DNA from: Clostridiales bacterium UBA1316
GTDB taxonomy: Bacteria; Bacillota; Clostridia; Oscillospirales; Oscillospiraceae
DNA: 46,176 nucleotides
Reading direction: 5' to 3'
NCBI GenBank assembly: GCA_002307055.1
Contig: DBTM01000078.1
Location: forward strand, 1 to 46,176
The notes under the pieces were generated by a model. That model was not told the DNA's origin. It saw only the letters and a list, made by a program, of their open reading frames with translations, and did no database searches. Below, in pieces: positions 8,511 through 16,097 of the stretch (position 1 is the first letter of the stretch; the number at the start of each line of letters is the position of its first letter). Position numbers and translations under genes: made by a program.

Positions 8511-9941
8511 CTAACCAAAAATTAAGGTTTTGATGACGACCGGGATCACGATTTCATTCGCGAGCGGGCGGCCCATATCCAAATAGTCTCCATCCTCGAC
8601 GTGTATGCCGTCAAGGACAGCAATTTGTCTGTGACCGTTAGATAACGCGTTGAGCATCATGCCGACGGCTTTGGCCATATCATGCTCAAGAACCAGTAAG
8701 ATAGGTTCCCCGGCGGGCAACGCTCTGTTTAAAGCGCTAAATACTGCCTGAGCCAGCTGCTTGAGCCGAAGGTACTCAGGATTTTTTTCCCCGCACATTG
8801 CCAGCACAAGCGTTTGTACGCCGTGCTGCTCCCGAAACCATCGTACTCGTTTATATAAGGCATCCCCGCAGCTGTTGAAGCACTGCTCCTGCTCTTCGTC
8901 GTTCAGCTTTAAGACCGGCACATTTTTAATAGGAAACAGATCCCCGAAAAATGCAATTGTGCTGCCGGAAACCGTGGTCGCGTATGTCCCGGCCCCTACG
9001 ACAGTAGCTCGGATGGTCTCACGCGCCCTTATAACGGGCATCCGTGTATACAGCTCGGAGGCACGCACAGATTTTCCTAATAAGACACCAATATCACCAT
9101 ACTGAAATATTAAGGGCGAATTATTATAAATCTGGTCAGCTATGCCGCCGGAAAAATAAACAGCCGCTATTGCTTTGTCGGGTAAAACCAGTTTAGAACT
9201 CTGTGGGGTTTTCAATTCAGCCAAAAGCGGCTCTTGGGGCGCAAGACCCACAGCTTGACAAAGCAGATGTGCCATTTTATCGGTGATACACTGGAGTATG
9301 AGCACATCCGCCAGTTGCCCAGGCTGCAAAGAGATTCCTAAAGTCAGCGCGACTATTTTTGCGGCTGGGCTGATAGCTGCGACGGTAAAATTATGATTCA
9401 GCCGAATCAACCGCCCGCCAATATCGTAACATCCTTTGGCAATCACATTTCCGCAATCGAAAACCGCGATATTTGCCGTGCCCCCGCCGATATCCAGATT
9501 CATCGTGACGCATTGCTTATCAATACTGTATTGGTATGCTCCGCTGCCCTTTCCCGCCAGGACGGATTCCAAATCAGGTCCGGCTGTGGCAACAACGAAG
9601 TCTCCAGATAAATCAGACAGTTTTTTAGTAATCAGCTCTGCGTTTTCTTTTCTGGCAGATTCACCAGTGATGATAACCGCACCAGTATCAGTATCACCTG
9701 GAGAAAAGCCGGCGGTTGAAAATTCGTTCTCAACGATTTTTCGGATGCCGTCGCCGTCGAGCAGAAAAGCACTCAGCAACGGCGTAGTATATATTGAACT
9801 CGTGTAAACCAGTTCTTTGCTCACGATTGAAACCCTGGGCACGGAGAATTGACCGGCGGTATTTTTTATGGACAGTTTCGAAAATACAACCTGCGTGGTC
9901 GACGTTCCAATATCGATACCGACACTTAATATTTCAGGCAC
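8511..9941 (-). CDS. eutA: Ethanolamine ammonia-lyase reactivating factor
   Basis: A 476-aa ASKHA-fold ATPase that releases damaged cobalamin from EutBC so that fresh cofactor can bind. The N-terminal phosphate-1 loop reads SVGIDIGTSTTQVVF, the second nucleotide motif is MNLDIGGGTANIAVFD, and FSGGIADQI is in the second subdomain. It starts at GTG 9941 with AAGGAGG about 7 nt upstream and ends in TAG. It is separated from eutW by a 213-nt leader with a strong terminator, so it is the first structural gene under EutV control. Confidence 0.95.
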   Translation of the reverse strand: MPEILSVGIDIGTSTTQVVFSKLSIKNTAGQFSVPRVSIVSKELVYTSSIYTTPLLSAFLLDGDGIRKIVENEFSTAGFSPGDTDTGAVIITGESARKENAELITKKLSDLSGDFVVATAGPDLESVLAGKGSGAYQYSIDKQCVTMNLDIGGGTANIAVFDCGNVIAKGCYDIGGRLIRLNHNFTVAAISPAAKIVALTLGISLQPGQLADVLILQCITDKMAHLLCQAVGLAPQEPLLAELKTPQSSKLVLPDKAIAAVYFSGGIADQIYNNSPLIFQYGDIGVLLGKSVRASELYTRMPVIRARETIRATVVGAGTYATTVSGSTIAFFGDLFPIKNVPVLKLNDEEQEQCFNSCGDALYKRVRWFREQHGVQTLVLAMCGEKNPEYLRLKQLAQAVFSALNRALPAGEPILLVLEHDMAKAVGMMLNALSNGHRQIAVLDGIHVEDGDYLDMGRPLANEIVIPVVIKTLIFG

Positions 9942-10060
9942 GCCGCCACCTCCTTGAAACCGTATCCTTTATACTGCAGCGGTACGCTGCCATCAGCCCA
10001 ATTCGGCTCGCGTCGCCCATACGGTGCGATATTTGCAAGACCTGAACTGTCGCAAGGAAA

Positions 10061-10148
10061 GACAAAGACAAAAATAAAAAGGCAAAAAAGCAGAGTAATC
10101 CGTCGATCACTTTGGCTTTTTTGCCTATTCCTTACACGCTGCTGTGCA
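10061..10148 (-). terminator. Intrinsic terminator in the eutA leader with a candidate ANTAR (EutV) dual hairpin
   Basis: On the minus strand an 11-bp stem (GGCAAAAAAGC ... GCTTTTTTGCC, 10125-10081) is followed by TTTTTATTTTTG, a classic intrinsic terminator 124 nt before eutA. Just upstream lies a 5-bp hairpin TGCAC/GTGTA with the six-base loop AGCAGC (10148-10133). It is followed by GGC-AAAAAA-GCC (10125-10114), whose 5' arm is the terminator's own 5' arm. Two hexaloop hairpins, the second exclusive with a terminator, is the known layout of ANTAR antitermination sites. Both loops start with A, but neither has the usual G at position 4, so the EutV target is tentative; the terminator is not. 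Confidence 0.7.
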
Positions 10149-10154
10149 GGATAT

Positions 10155-11201
10155 TTACTTTCTAATGTCGAACATTGCCGTAGTTCCGTCTGAACCTGAC
10201 CGGATACGAAACTCCCCTTTTAATTTTTCGTGAACTAGGGAAGTGACGATTTCTAGCCCGAAACCCTTATTACATGCCTTCCCGTCAGGAATTCCTACGC
10301 CGTTGTCCTCCACGGACATAACATAAAAAGCGTTCCCGGATTGTACATCAATGTTGATGCGGCCGGAATCACACCCGGTAAAGGCGTGCTTAATCGCATT
10401 CGTTAAAAGTTCATTTATGACGATAGCTATAGCGGTAACTTGTTCCGATTCCAGAGGAAAATCATCGCCGCTGACTGTAAAGACAATGGCCTGTTCCGAT
10501 GGAATAAGGCTCTCTATACCGGCGCAGAGCTTTTTACAAAGCGCGTGGCAGGTACAGTGTGCGGTTGTCGTCATAATATCATGGACCGACGCTATTGACA
10601 AGACCCTTGCGACGTTTTCTTTTAAAATTTGCTTCGTCTCCTGATCGGAGACGGCGCGGGCCGACATGTTTATCAGACTGCCAATAAGCTGCAGGTTGTT
10701 TTTAACCCAATGGTGCATGGCTCTTGAAAGAGTCTCGGTCTCTGTTTGGTATGGATTTATATCGTGCCGGGCCAGTTCATCATATTTTTGACCGCGCAGT
10801 ATCGCCTCACTAATATCCTTTTCCTGAATCAGCAGGGCGATCACGTCCCCCTCTTCACCAAAGATCGGAACGACATCTTGCCGAACAGTCCGCAGCTACT
10901 GCGTCACCGCACGAATATCCCGAATGGCCATCTTAGTGTAAAAAGCCCTGAATACAGCCGGTTCATTCTCAGCATAAGCCTCTATGCCGACAATATTCGC
11001 AGCATAGGCGGATACGCCAGTGTCCGGCTGTGCCTGCGCTGTCACAATGGCCGTATTTTCTCCGGTTATCCTGTCCAGAAACGCATCAGCACCCGTCAAA
11101 TCCGCGATTGCCTGCAAATTTTCGGCCAGCGAGACAAGCCGTTTCCCATCCGCGGCAGAAAGCCCGAGACAGAGGTGTGCCCAATCAACGTACATTTCCA
11201 C
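10155..11201 (-). pseudogene. eutW: Sensor histidine kinase EutW-like, interrupted by an in-frame TAG
   Basis: One continuous frame runs from GTG 11201 (or ATG 11195, both inside the end of eutV) to 10155 except for a TAG at 10898-10896. The N-terminal ~101 residues form the sensor domain (VDWAHLCLGLSAADGKRL onward). After the stop the same domain resumes in frame (TVRQDVVPIFGEEGDVIALLIQEKDIS). An HisKA_2-type H-box (AMHHWVKNNLQ), an N-box (NELLTNAIKHAF) and glycine boxes (DNGVGIPDG, GFGLEIV) follow. EutW phosphorylates EutV when ethanolamine is present. The GTG at 10844 follows AGGGGG, so a truncated kinase lacking most of its sensor could be made by reinitiation. Several neighbours (eutA, hypE, a MoaF gene) end in TAG, so a recoded amber is less likely than a nonsense mutation. 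Confidence 0.8.
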
Positions 11202-11760
11202 TACCCAGTATAGCCCGCGCTAAATCCGCCATGGACTGCCGCTTATCCATGGACAAATGGCGAAGCTTCTGATACGCCTCAGATTCGCTGATATTCAGTT
11301 CTTTTGATATGACGGCTTGTGCTCGGGCAATCTGTTTGCTTTCCTCTAGCTTTTTTTGTGCTTTCCGTGACTCTGCCAGACAATTCCGATACCTGGCACA
11401 TTGAGCCATAACCAACTCCAACACGGGCAGCAACGCCCGCTGGTCGATAGGTTTCAATAAATAGCCGGTAACATTTATTGTCTTTGCCTGCTCAATAATC
11501 TCCCTGTCTCCAAAAGCAGTTAGAAACACCACCGCTCCAGCTAAATCCTCATGAACAATCTTATCTGCTGCCCAAAGGCCGTCAAAAACCGGCATTTTAA
11601 CGTCAAGTAATACCACATCAGGATGTTTTGCCCGGCAAATTTCCACAACGTCAAAGCCATCGCAGGCTTGGCCAACCACGGAAAAGTTCAATTCATCGAG
11701 CATTCCCGCAACATCCCTGCGGGTGACAGGTTCGTCATCAGCAATGACAACCGTTTTCAT
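11185..11760 (-). CDS. eutV: ANTAR-domain response regulator EutV
   Basis: A 191-aa protein with an N-terminal receiver domain (acidic pocket IADDE, phospho-acceptor Asp53 in LLDVKMP) and a C-terminal ANTAR RNA-binding domain at about residues 125-188 (ISKELNISESEAYQKLRHLSMDKR in part). EutV binds paired hairpins in nascent mRNA and prevents termination of ethanolamine genes. It overlaps the start of eutW, as expected for a coupled pair. The terminator in the eutA leader is its likely target. There is about 0.9 kb of non-coding DNA upstream, which must carry the promoter. Confidence 0.93.
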   Translation of the reverse strand: MKTVVIADDEPVTRRDVAGMLDELNFSVVGQACDGFDVVEICRAKHPDVVLLDVKMPVFDGLWAADKIVHEDLAGAVVFLTAFGDREIIEQAKTINVTGYLLKPIDQRALLPVLELVMAQCARYRNCLAESRKAQKKLEESKQIARAQAVISKELNISESEAYQKLRHLSMDKRQSMADLARAILGSGNVR

Positions 11761-11954
11761 AGACAGTGCCCTCCGTCAAAGAATATTTCGCTTCACCAGT
11801 TTTCATATATTTAAATTCTCTGAATTCCCACATGGTATAAAAATGCACAACAGTCAAGCCATTTCTTAATAAGATTTTATTACATATTAACACACCTCAT
11901 TCAGATTGTAAATTTCAATATTGTTACACTGCCAATGGGAGCTTCCTTGTATTC

Positions 11955-11971
11955 AGGGGTTCAACTCCCCT
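11955..11971 (+). other. Isolated tRNA-type T-arm (possible attachment-site remnant)
   Basis: AGGGG-TTCAACT-CCCCT forms a perfect 5-bp stem with a 7-nt loop that satisfies the T-loop consensus (T54, T55, C56, A57, A58, closing G53-C61). No matching acceptor, D-arm or anticodon arm lies upstream, so it is not a full tRNA or tmRNA. Such 3' remnants are often left where elements integrate into tRNA or tmRNA genes. Confidence 0.35.
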
Positions 11972-12216
11972 CCACAAAATGCACATCACACAATTATGAA
12001 TCATATAAAAGCGGATTTGTCATAACGGAGGTGTAGTAGCAACAAGCAACAGCAACCATGATGGTAAGCTTTCACTGTTATTGCTATGTTTTTAATGCCT
12101 TGTAGTACCTTGAAATCTCCAATTTTTCAATTGAAAATGATACAGGCGATAAAAGCATCTCCAGGGGAAAAGTACTCCGCCTCCGTTTAAAAATGGGGCC
12201 AGGGCTTTTTTGTTGC

Positions 12217-12290
12217 GTGCGCCCGGTGAGCGCACGTTTTAAAGGGAGAAAGTCCCAACGCCCGGTAAAGTGGGGTTTTAACGCTTTTGC
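12217..12290 (+). mobile_element. Possible 5' remnant of a group II intron
   Basis: The stretch begins GTGCGCCCGG, like the 5' end of many bacterial group II introns, and forms a GTGCGC/GCGCAC hairpin. A GGGA-GAAAG-TCCC hairpin follows, resembling the GGGTGAGAGTCCC segment of domain I. No reverse transcriptase and no domain V hairpin are visible downstream, so if this call is right only a 5' fragment remains. It could instead be an unrelated structured RNA. Confidence 0.3.
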
Positions 12291-12666
12291 AGCATGGCGC
12301 CATTACTCATTTATTTGAAGACTTTGTGAACGAGGCGCCTGCCGAGTTTATGGACTCCTGCTGCTTTAGCCAAGCACTTCCGCATTCAGGTTTTAATTAA
12401 CACCTGCTGGTAACAATAGCCCGTTAAGCTATTGAACATAATGCGTGGGCAAAGGTAATCCGGGGGGATTTGGAGACATACTGCGACTTTTCAACATAAT
12501 TTAGGACTACTTTTTAAAGAATTTTGTTAGATTTTTTTTATGCGTAATTTTATAGTTGAGTATGAGGAAGAAACCTTTTTGATCCCAGCAATAAAATAGC
12601 CGTCCTTTCCCCATTTTTTTAGTTTTTCCTAAAATAAAAGGAGGTGCAGCTGGTATCGCAAGTGCG

Positions 12667-13125
12667 ATGTCCAGAACAAACATGAGCAAAATTTTGACGA
12701 TTTCTCCCGAGAAATGCATCAACTGCGGAACCTGTGAATCTGTTTGTTCGAATTCCGGTGTCAATGTTATTTTCTTTGAAGAAGCAGAAATCGCAGTACC
12801 GGTCATGTGCATGCAGTGTGAAGATGCCGCATGCATGAAGATATGCCCGATGGAGGCGATTTCCAGAGATGAAAATGGCGCGGTTTTACCGGATCCGAAA
12901 AAATGTATCGCGTGCAGAATGTGTATCAGTGCATGCCCATTCGGCAACATTTCCTTCAACCCCACCACAAAGCTTATCGTGAAGTGCAACCTGTGCGGCG
13001 GCGATCCTCAATGCGCCAAGTATTGCCCGAAAGAGGTTATCACTTACATCGACGGCACCGATGCCAACAATCTGAAAAAAAGGGTTGTTGCTTCGAAATT
13101 CAAGGAATTGTTTTCAGAATCCTGA
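12667..13125 (+). CDS. Four-cluster [4Fe-4S] ferredoxin-type electron-transfer protein
   Basis: A 152-aa protein of the HycB/DmsB type. Sixteen cysteines form four motifs: C17/20/23/27, C48/51/56/60, C80/83/86/90 and C107/110/116/120. It would carry electrons between the downstream aldehyde oxidoreductase and a partner in the cytoplasm; no Tat signal is seen. The start is uncertain. An excellent AGGAGG (about 12641) lies 20 nt before ATG 12667, further than usual, and the second ATG at 12682 has no site of its own. It is the first gene of the plus-strand redox operon, 133 nt before the oxidoreductase. Confidence 0.82.
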   Translation: MSRTNMSKILTISPEKCINCGTCESVCSNSGVNVIFFEEAEIAVPVMCMQCEDAACMKICPMEAISRDENGAVLPDPKKCIACRMCISACPFGNISFNPTTKLIVKCNLCGGDPQCAKYCPKEVITYIDGTDANNLKKRVVASKFKELFSES

Positions 13126-13258
13126 TGAATATGAACTGACGGTGAGCCGCCGGATCATGTTCTGCCCGGATTTCAGACACAACAGCCGTACAGCAAAAGT
13201 ATCAATCAGTTTCAGGACGATAGTTTTAAAAGTAAAGAATAAAAGGGGAGATAATCTT

Positions 13259-15985
13259 ATGATTAAAAAAACCTTATTTATTAATGGTGTAAAAAGACAT
13301 CTCGAAGTAGATCCTGACGCGACACTCGCCAATGTATTAAGAGGTCAGCTTTTACTCACGGGAACAAAGATTGGCTGCGGCGGTAAAGGCGAATGCGGCG
13401 CGTGCACAGTTATTTGGGACGGCATGCCCGTGAGATCCTGCCTCTACACCATGGAAAGACTCCCGGATAACGCGAATATCATCACAATTGAAGGCGTTGG
13501 CACAAAGGAAGCCCTTCACCCCCTGCAGCTGGCCTGGATGATTCACGGCGCTGCGCAATGCGGATACTGTACGCCGGGATTTATTGTGTCAGCTAAGGCG
13601 CTGCTTGACCAAAATGCGAATCCAACAAGAAAAGAAGTCAGAGAATGGTTCCAAAAGAACAAAAACGTCTGCAGATGCACAGGGTATAAACCGATCGTTG
13701 ATTCAGTCATGGACGCCGCCAAAATGCTGCGGGGAGATGTAACCAAGGAGGAGCTATGGCCGCAGCTGAAAGATGGGGTAAGCCTGATGGGCTCCAGCAT
13801 GCCTCGCCCTTCAGCCGTTGAAAAGGTGACGGGGACATGGGACTTCGGTGCAGACTTAGGGTTGAAGCTGCCTGAAGATACATTATATATCAAATTGGTT
13901 CAGGCTCAGGTATCACATGCCAATATTTTATCCATTGATACCTCGGAAGCTGAAAAAATGCCGGGTGTTTACACCGTCCTGACGTATAGGGACGTTCCCG
14001 GAACGAACAGGATCAACGGTCTGGCTTTCCCGCAAAACAAAGGCAACGGCAAAGAAAGACCGATTCTGAACGATAAAAAAATATTCCAATATGGTGATGC
14101 GATTGCCATGGTTTTATCGCATTCACCGGCTATTGCGGAAGCGGCGGCTAAGAAGGTTAAGGTTGAAATCGAGGAGCTGCCTGCGTATATGAGCGCCCCT
14201 GCCGCCATGGATGAGGATGCTATCGAAATTCATCCCGGAACGCCGAATGTTTATTTTGAGAATCATGTGATCAAGGGCGAAGAAGTTGATTCGATATTTG
14301 GAAAGCTTCCTTATGTTGTCGAAGACAGTTTCTATATTCAGAGACAGCCGCACCTCCCTCTGGAGCCGGATGTGGGATTTGCGTATCTTGATAAAGACGG
14401 AACTCTGGTTATTCATTCCAAGAGCATCGGAATTCATCTTCACGCGTTAATGGTTGCTGAAGGCATTGGCGTTCCGGCTGAGAAGCTGGCTATCGTGCAA
14501 AATCATTCGGGCGGTACCTTCGGGTATAAATTCAGCCCGACAATGGAAGGCCTGCTTGGCGTCGCCGCACTCGTGACAAAAAAGCCGGTATTCCTTGGAT
14601 TTGATATGTACCAGCAAATAACGTATACAGGCAAGAGATCACCGTTCTTCATCAATCTGAAAATGGGCGCCAATAAAAACGGAAAAATCATTGCGATGAG
14701 GTCAGACTGGACTGTTGACCATGGCCCATATTGCGAATTCGGCGATCTTTTGACGATGCGGGGACAGCAGTTCATCGGCGCAGGCTATAACATCCCCAAT
14801 ATCAGAGGAGACGGCAGAACGGTCGCGACAAACCACGCATGGGGCTCCGCCTTCAGAGGCTACGGTTCGCCGCAAAGCCTGTTCTCATCGGAAGTCCTTG
14901 TCGAGGAACTTGCGGAAAAAATCGGAATGGACCCGCTCGAATTCCGGTATCTGAACGTCTACAGAGAAGGCGACACGACACCGAGCGGCTGCGCGCCGGA
15001 CGTCATCGCATTCCCTCAGGCTCTCGATAAACTGCGCCCGATTTATAAGCAGGCAAAGGAAAACGCCAACGCTAAGAACGCCAAGGGCGGCACCGTAAAA
15101 TACGGCGTCGGTATCTCGCTGCTGGAATACGGCTGCGGCCTTGACGGCGCGGACTCCTCTGAGGCATGGGCTGAAATTACAGAGAACGGCATCACCATCG
15201 GGAACTCATGGGAAGACCATGGCCAGGGCGCCGATATGGGAACACTGACGGTTGCCCACGAAGCGCTGAAACCGCTCCACATCAGTCCGGAACAGATCAA
15301 GCTGGTTATGAATGATATGAGGGTCACCCCCAACAGCGGCCCCGCAGGCGGCAGCCGTTCAAACGTCATGACAGGAAACGCGACGAGAGTTGCCTGCGAA
15401 AATCTAATAGCGGCGCTGAAAAAGGAAGACGGCACTTACAGAACGTATCAGGAAATGATCGACGAAAACCTGGCGACGCAATATATGGGCAAGTGGACCG
15501 CGCCCTGTACGGCAACCAGCGTGGAAACAGGGCAGGGCGACCCGTTCCCTGTCTATATGTATGGCGTTCTTTTGACCGAAGTTGCCGTCAACACAATGAC
15601 AGGTAAAGTCAGCGTTGAAAAGTTCACGCTTGTTTCAGACTGTGGGCCAATTATGAATAAGCTCGTTCTGGAAGGCCAATTATGGGGCGGCATTGTCCAG
15701 GGTATCGGTTTGGCCTTGTCGGAAGATTTCGAAGATCTGAAAAAGCACACGACCATCGTTAAATGCGGCATCCCTCAGATCATGGATGTGCCGGATACGA
15801 TGAATATCATTCATCAGGAAACGCCAAGACCGAACGGACCCTTTGGTATGGCCGGAGCCGGCGAAATGCCGCTTTCAGCGCCGCACGCCTCAATTGTCAA
15901 TGCCATATACAATGCCTGCGGCGTTCGCATTACCAAGCTTCCCGCTTACCCCGAAAAAATACTGGCAGGTTTAAAAGAACTGTAA
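13259..15985 (+). CDS. mop: Molybdenum aldehyde oxidoreductase (Mop-type, xanthine oxidase family)
   Basis: A 908-aa single-chain enzyme, essentially the length of Desulfovibrio gigas Mop (907 aa). The plant-type [2Fe-2S] domain has C40, C45, C48 and C61. The helical [2Fe-2S] domain has C101, C104, C138 and C140 (CGYC and CRCTGY). The molybdopterin domains follow, ending in GMAGAGEMPLSAPH with the catalytic Glu of the family. It oxidises aldehydes to acids, with the molybdenum held by a molybdopterin cytosine dinucleotide in known Mop. There is no separate FAD subunit. ATG 13259 is chosen because GGGGAG lies 8 nt upstream and the N-terminus matches the family; the open frame upstream to 13085 overlaps the ferredoxin gene. 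The genes that follow are the conserved companions of this enzyme in Desulfovibrio vulgaris. Confidence 0.93.
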   Translation: MIKKTLFINGVKRHLEVDPDATLANVLRGQLLLTGTKIGCGGKGECGACTVIWDGMPVRSCLYTMERLPDNANIITIEGVGTKEALHPLQLAWMIHGAAQCGYCTPGFIVSAKALLDQNANPTRKEVREWFQKNKNVCRCTGYKPIVDSVMDAAKMLRGDVTKEELWPQLKDGVSLMGSSMPRPSAVEKVTGTWDFGADLGLKLPEDTLYIKLVQAQVSHANILSIDTSEAEKMPGVYTVLTYRDVPGTNRINGLAFPQNKGNGKERPILNDKKIFQYGDAIAMVLSHSPAIAEAAAKKVKVEIEELPAYMSAPAAMDEDAIEIHPGTPNVYFENHVIKGEEVDSIFGKLPYVVEDSFYIQRQPHLPLEPDVGFAYLDKDGTLVIHSKSIGIHLHALMVAEGIGVPAEKLAIVQNHSGGTFGYKFSPTMEGLLGVAALVTKKPVFLGFDMYQQITYTGKRSPFFINLKMGANKNGKIIAMRSDWTVDHGPYCEFGDLLTMRGQQFIGAGYNIPNIRGDGRTVATNHAWGSAFRGYGSPQSLFSSEVLVEELAEKIGMDPLEFRYLNVYREGDTTPSGCAPDVIAFPQALDKLRPIYKQAKENANAKNAKGGTVKYGVGISLLEYGCGLDGADSSEAWAEITENGITIGNSWEDHGQGADMGTLTVAHEALKPLHISPEQIKLVMNDMRVTPNSGPAGGSRSNVMTGNATRVACENLIAALKKEDGTYRTYQEMIDENLATQYMGKWTAPCTATSVETGQGDPFPVYMYGVLLTEVAVNTMTGKVSVEKFTLVSDCGPIMNKLVLEGQLWGGIVQGIGLALSEDFEDLKKHTTIVKCGIPQIMDVPDTMNIIHQETPRPNGPFGMAGAGEMPLSAPHASIVNAIYNACGVRITKLPAYPEKILAGLKEL

Positions 15986-16054
15986 AAATAGATAATAGTA
16001 TGTATCAATTCAGGCTGTGTTGGAAGAAATAATCAAACAAGGGGATTAACTGAC

Positions 16055-16087
16055 GTGGGCGAAATCTGTATATCAGGTTTTGCCCAC
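16055..16087 (+). promoter_or_regulatory. 14-bp intercistronic hairpin abutting a Shine-Dalgarno
   Basis: GTGGGCGAAATCTG pairs with CAGGTTTTGCCCAC (two G-U pairs) around the loop TATAT. The right arm ends directly at the CAGGAG ribosome binding site of the gene at 16098. It has no T-run, so it is more likely an mRNA stabiliser, processing site or translation control element than a terminator. Confidence 0.5.
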
Positions 16088-16097
16088 AGGAGATATT

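Larger units (their letters stand above)
11761..12666. other. 0.9-kb region without a convincing gene
   Basis: No open frame here has both a ribosome binding site and recognisable protein content. The left third is AT-rich and must hold the divergent promoters for eutV (minus) and perhaps the ferredoxin/aldehyde oxidoreductase operon (plus). Within it I see a perfect T-arm at 11955-11971 and a group II intron-like 5' segment from 12217. A purine-rich AGCAA-repeat stretch near 12040 lies before a weak hairpin and T-run (to about 12095). The mix suggests an old integration site or decayed mobile DNA. Confidence 0.5.

Noticed and set aside
10896..10898. TAG in eutW as a pyrrolysine or other recoded codon
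   Set aside because: Several confident genes in the window end in TAG (eutA, a MoaF gene, hypE, the 16098 gene, the S26 peptidase), and there is no family reason for pyrrolysine in a kinase. A nonsense mutation or sequencing error is simpler, though a genome search for pyl genes would settle it.
11940..11985. A complete tRNA or tmRNA gene around the T-arm
   Set aside because: No acceptor partner, D-arm or anticodon arm is found within 90 nt upstream, and the 3' side (CCACAAAATG) does not pair with anything nearby.
12181..12660. Molybdenum cofactor riboswitch ahead of the aldehyde oxidoreductase operon
   Set aside because: I looked for the conserved Moco core but found no matching pairing pattern. 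The structured part resembles a group II intron 5' end better.
12507..12989. Minus-strand open frame opposite the ferredoxin
   Set aside because: It is antisense to a gene with sixteen placed cysteines, lacks a ribosome binding site and shows no recognisable domain.
13085..13258. N-terminal extension of the aldehyde oxidoreductase from 13085
   Set aside because: It overlaps the ferredoxin gene out of frame and has no family similarity; ATG 13259 with GGGGAG upstream gives the normal Mop length.
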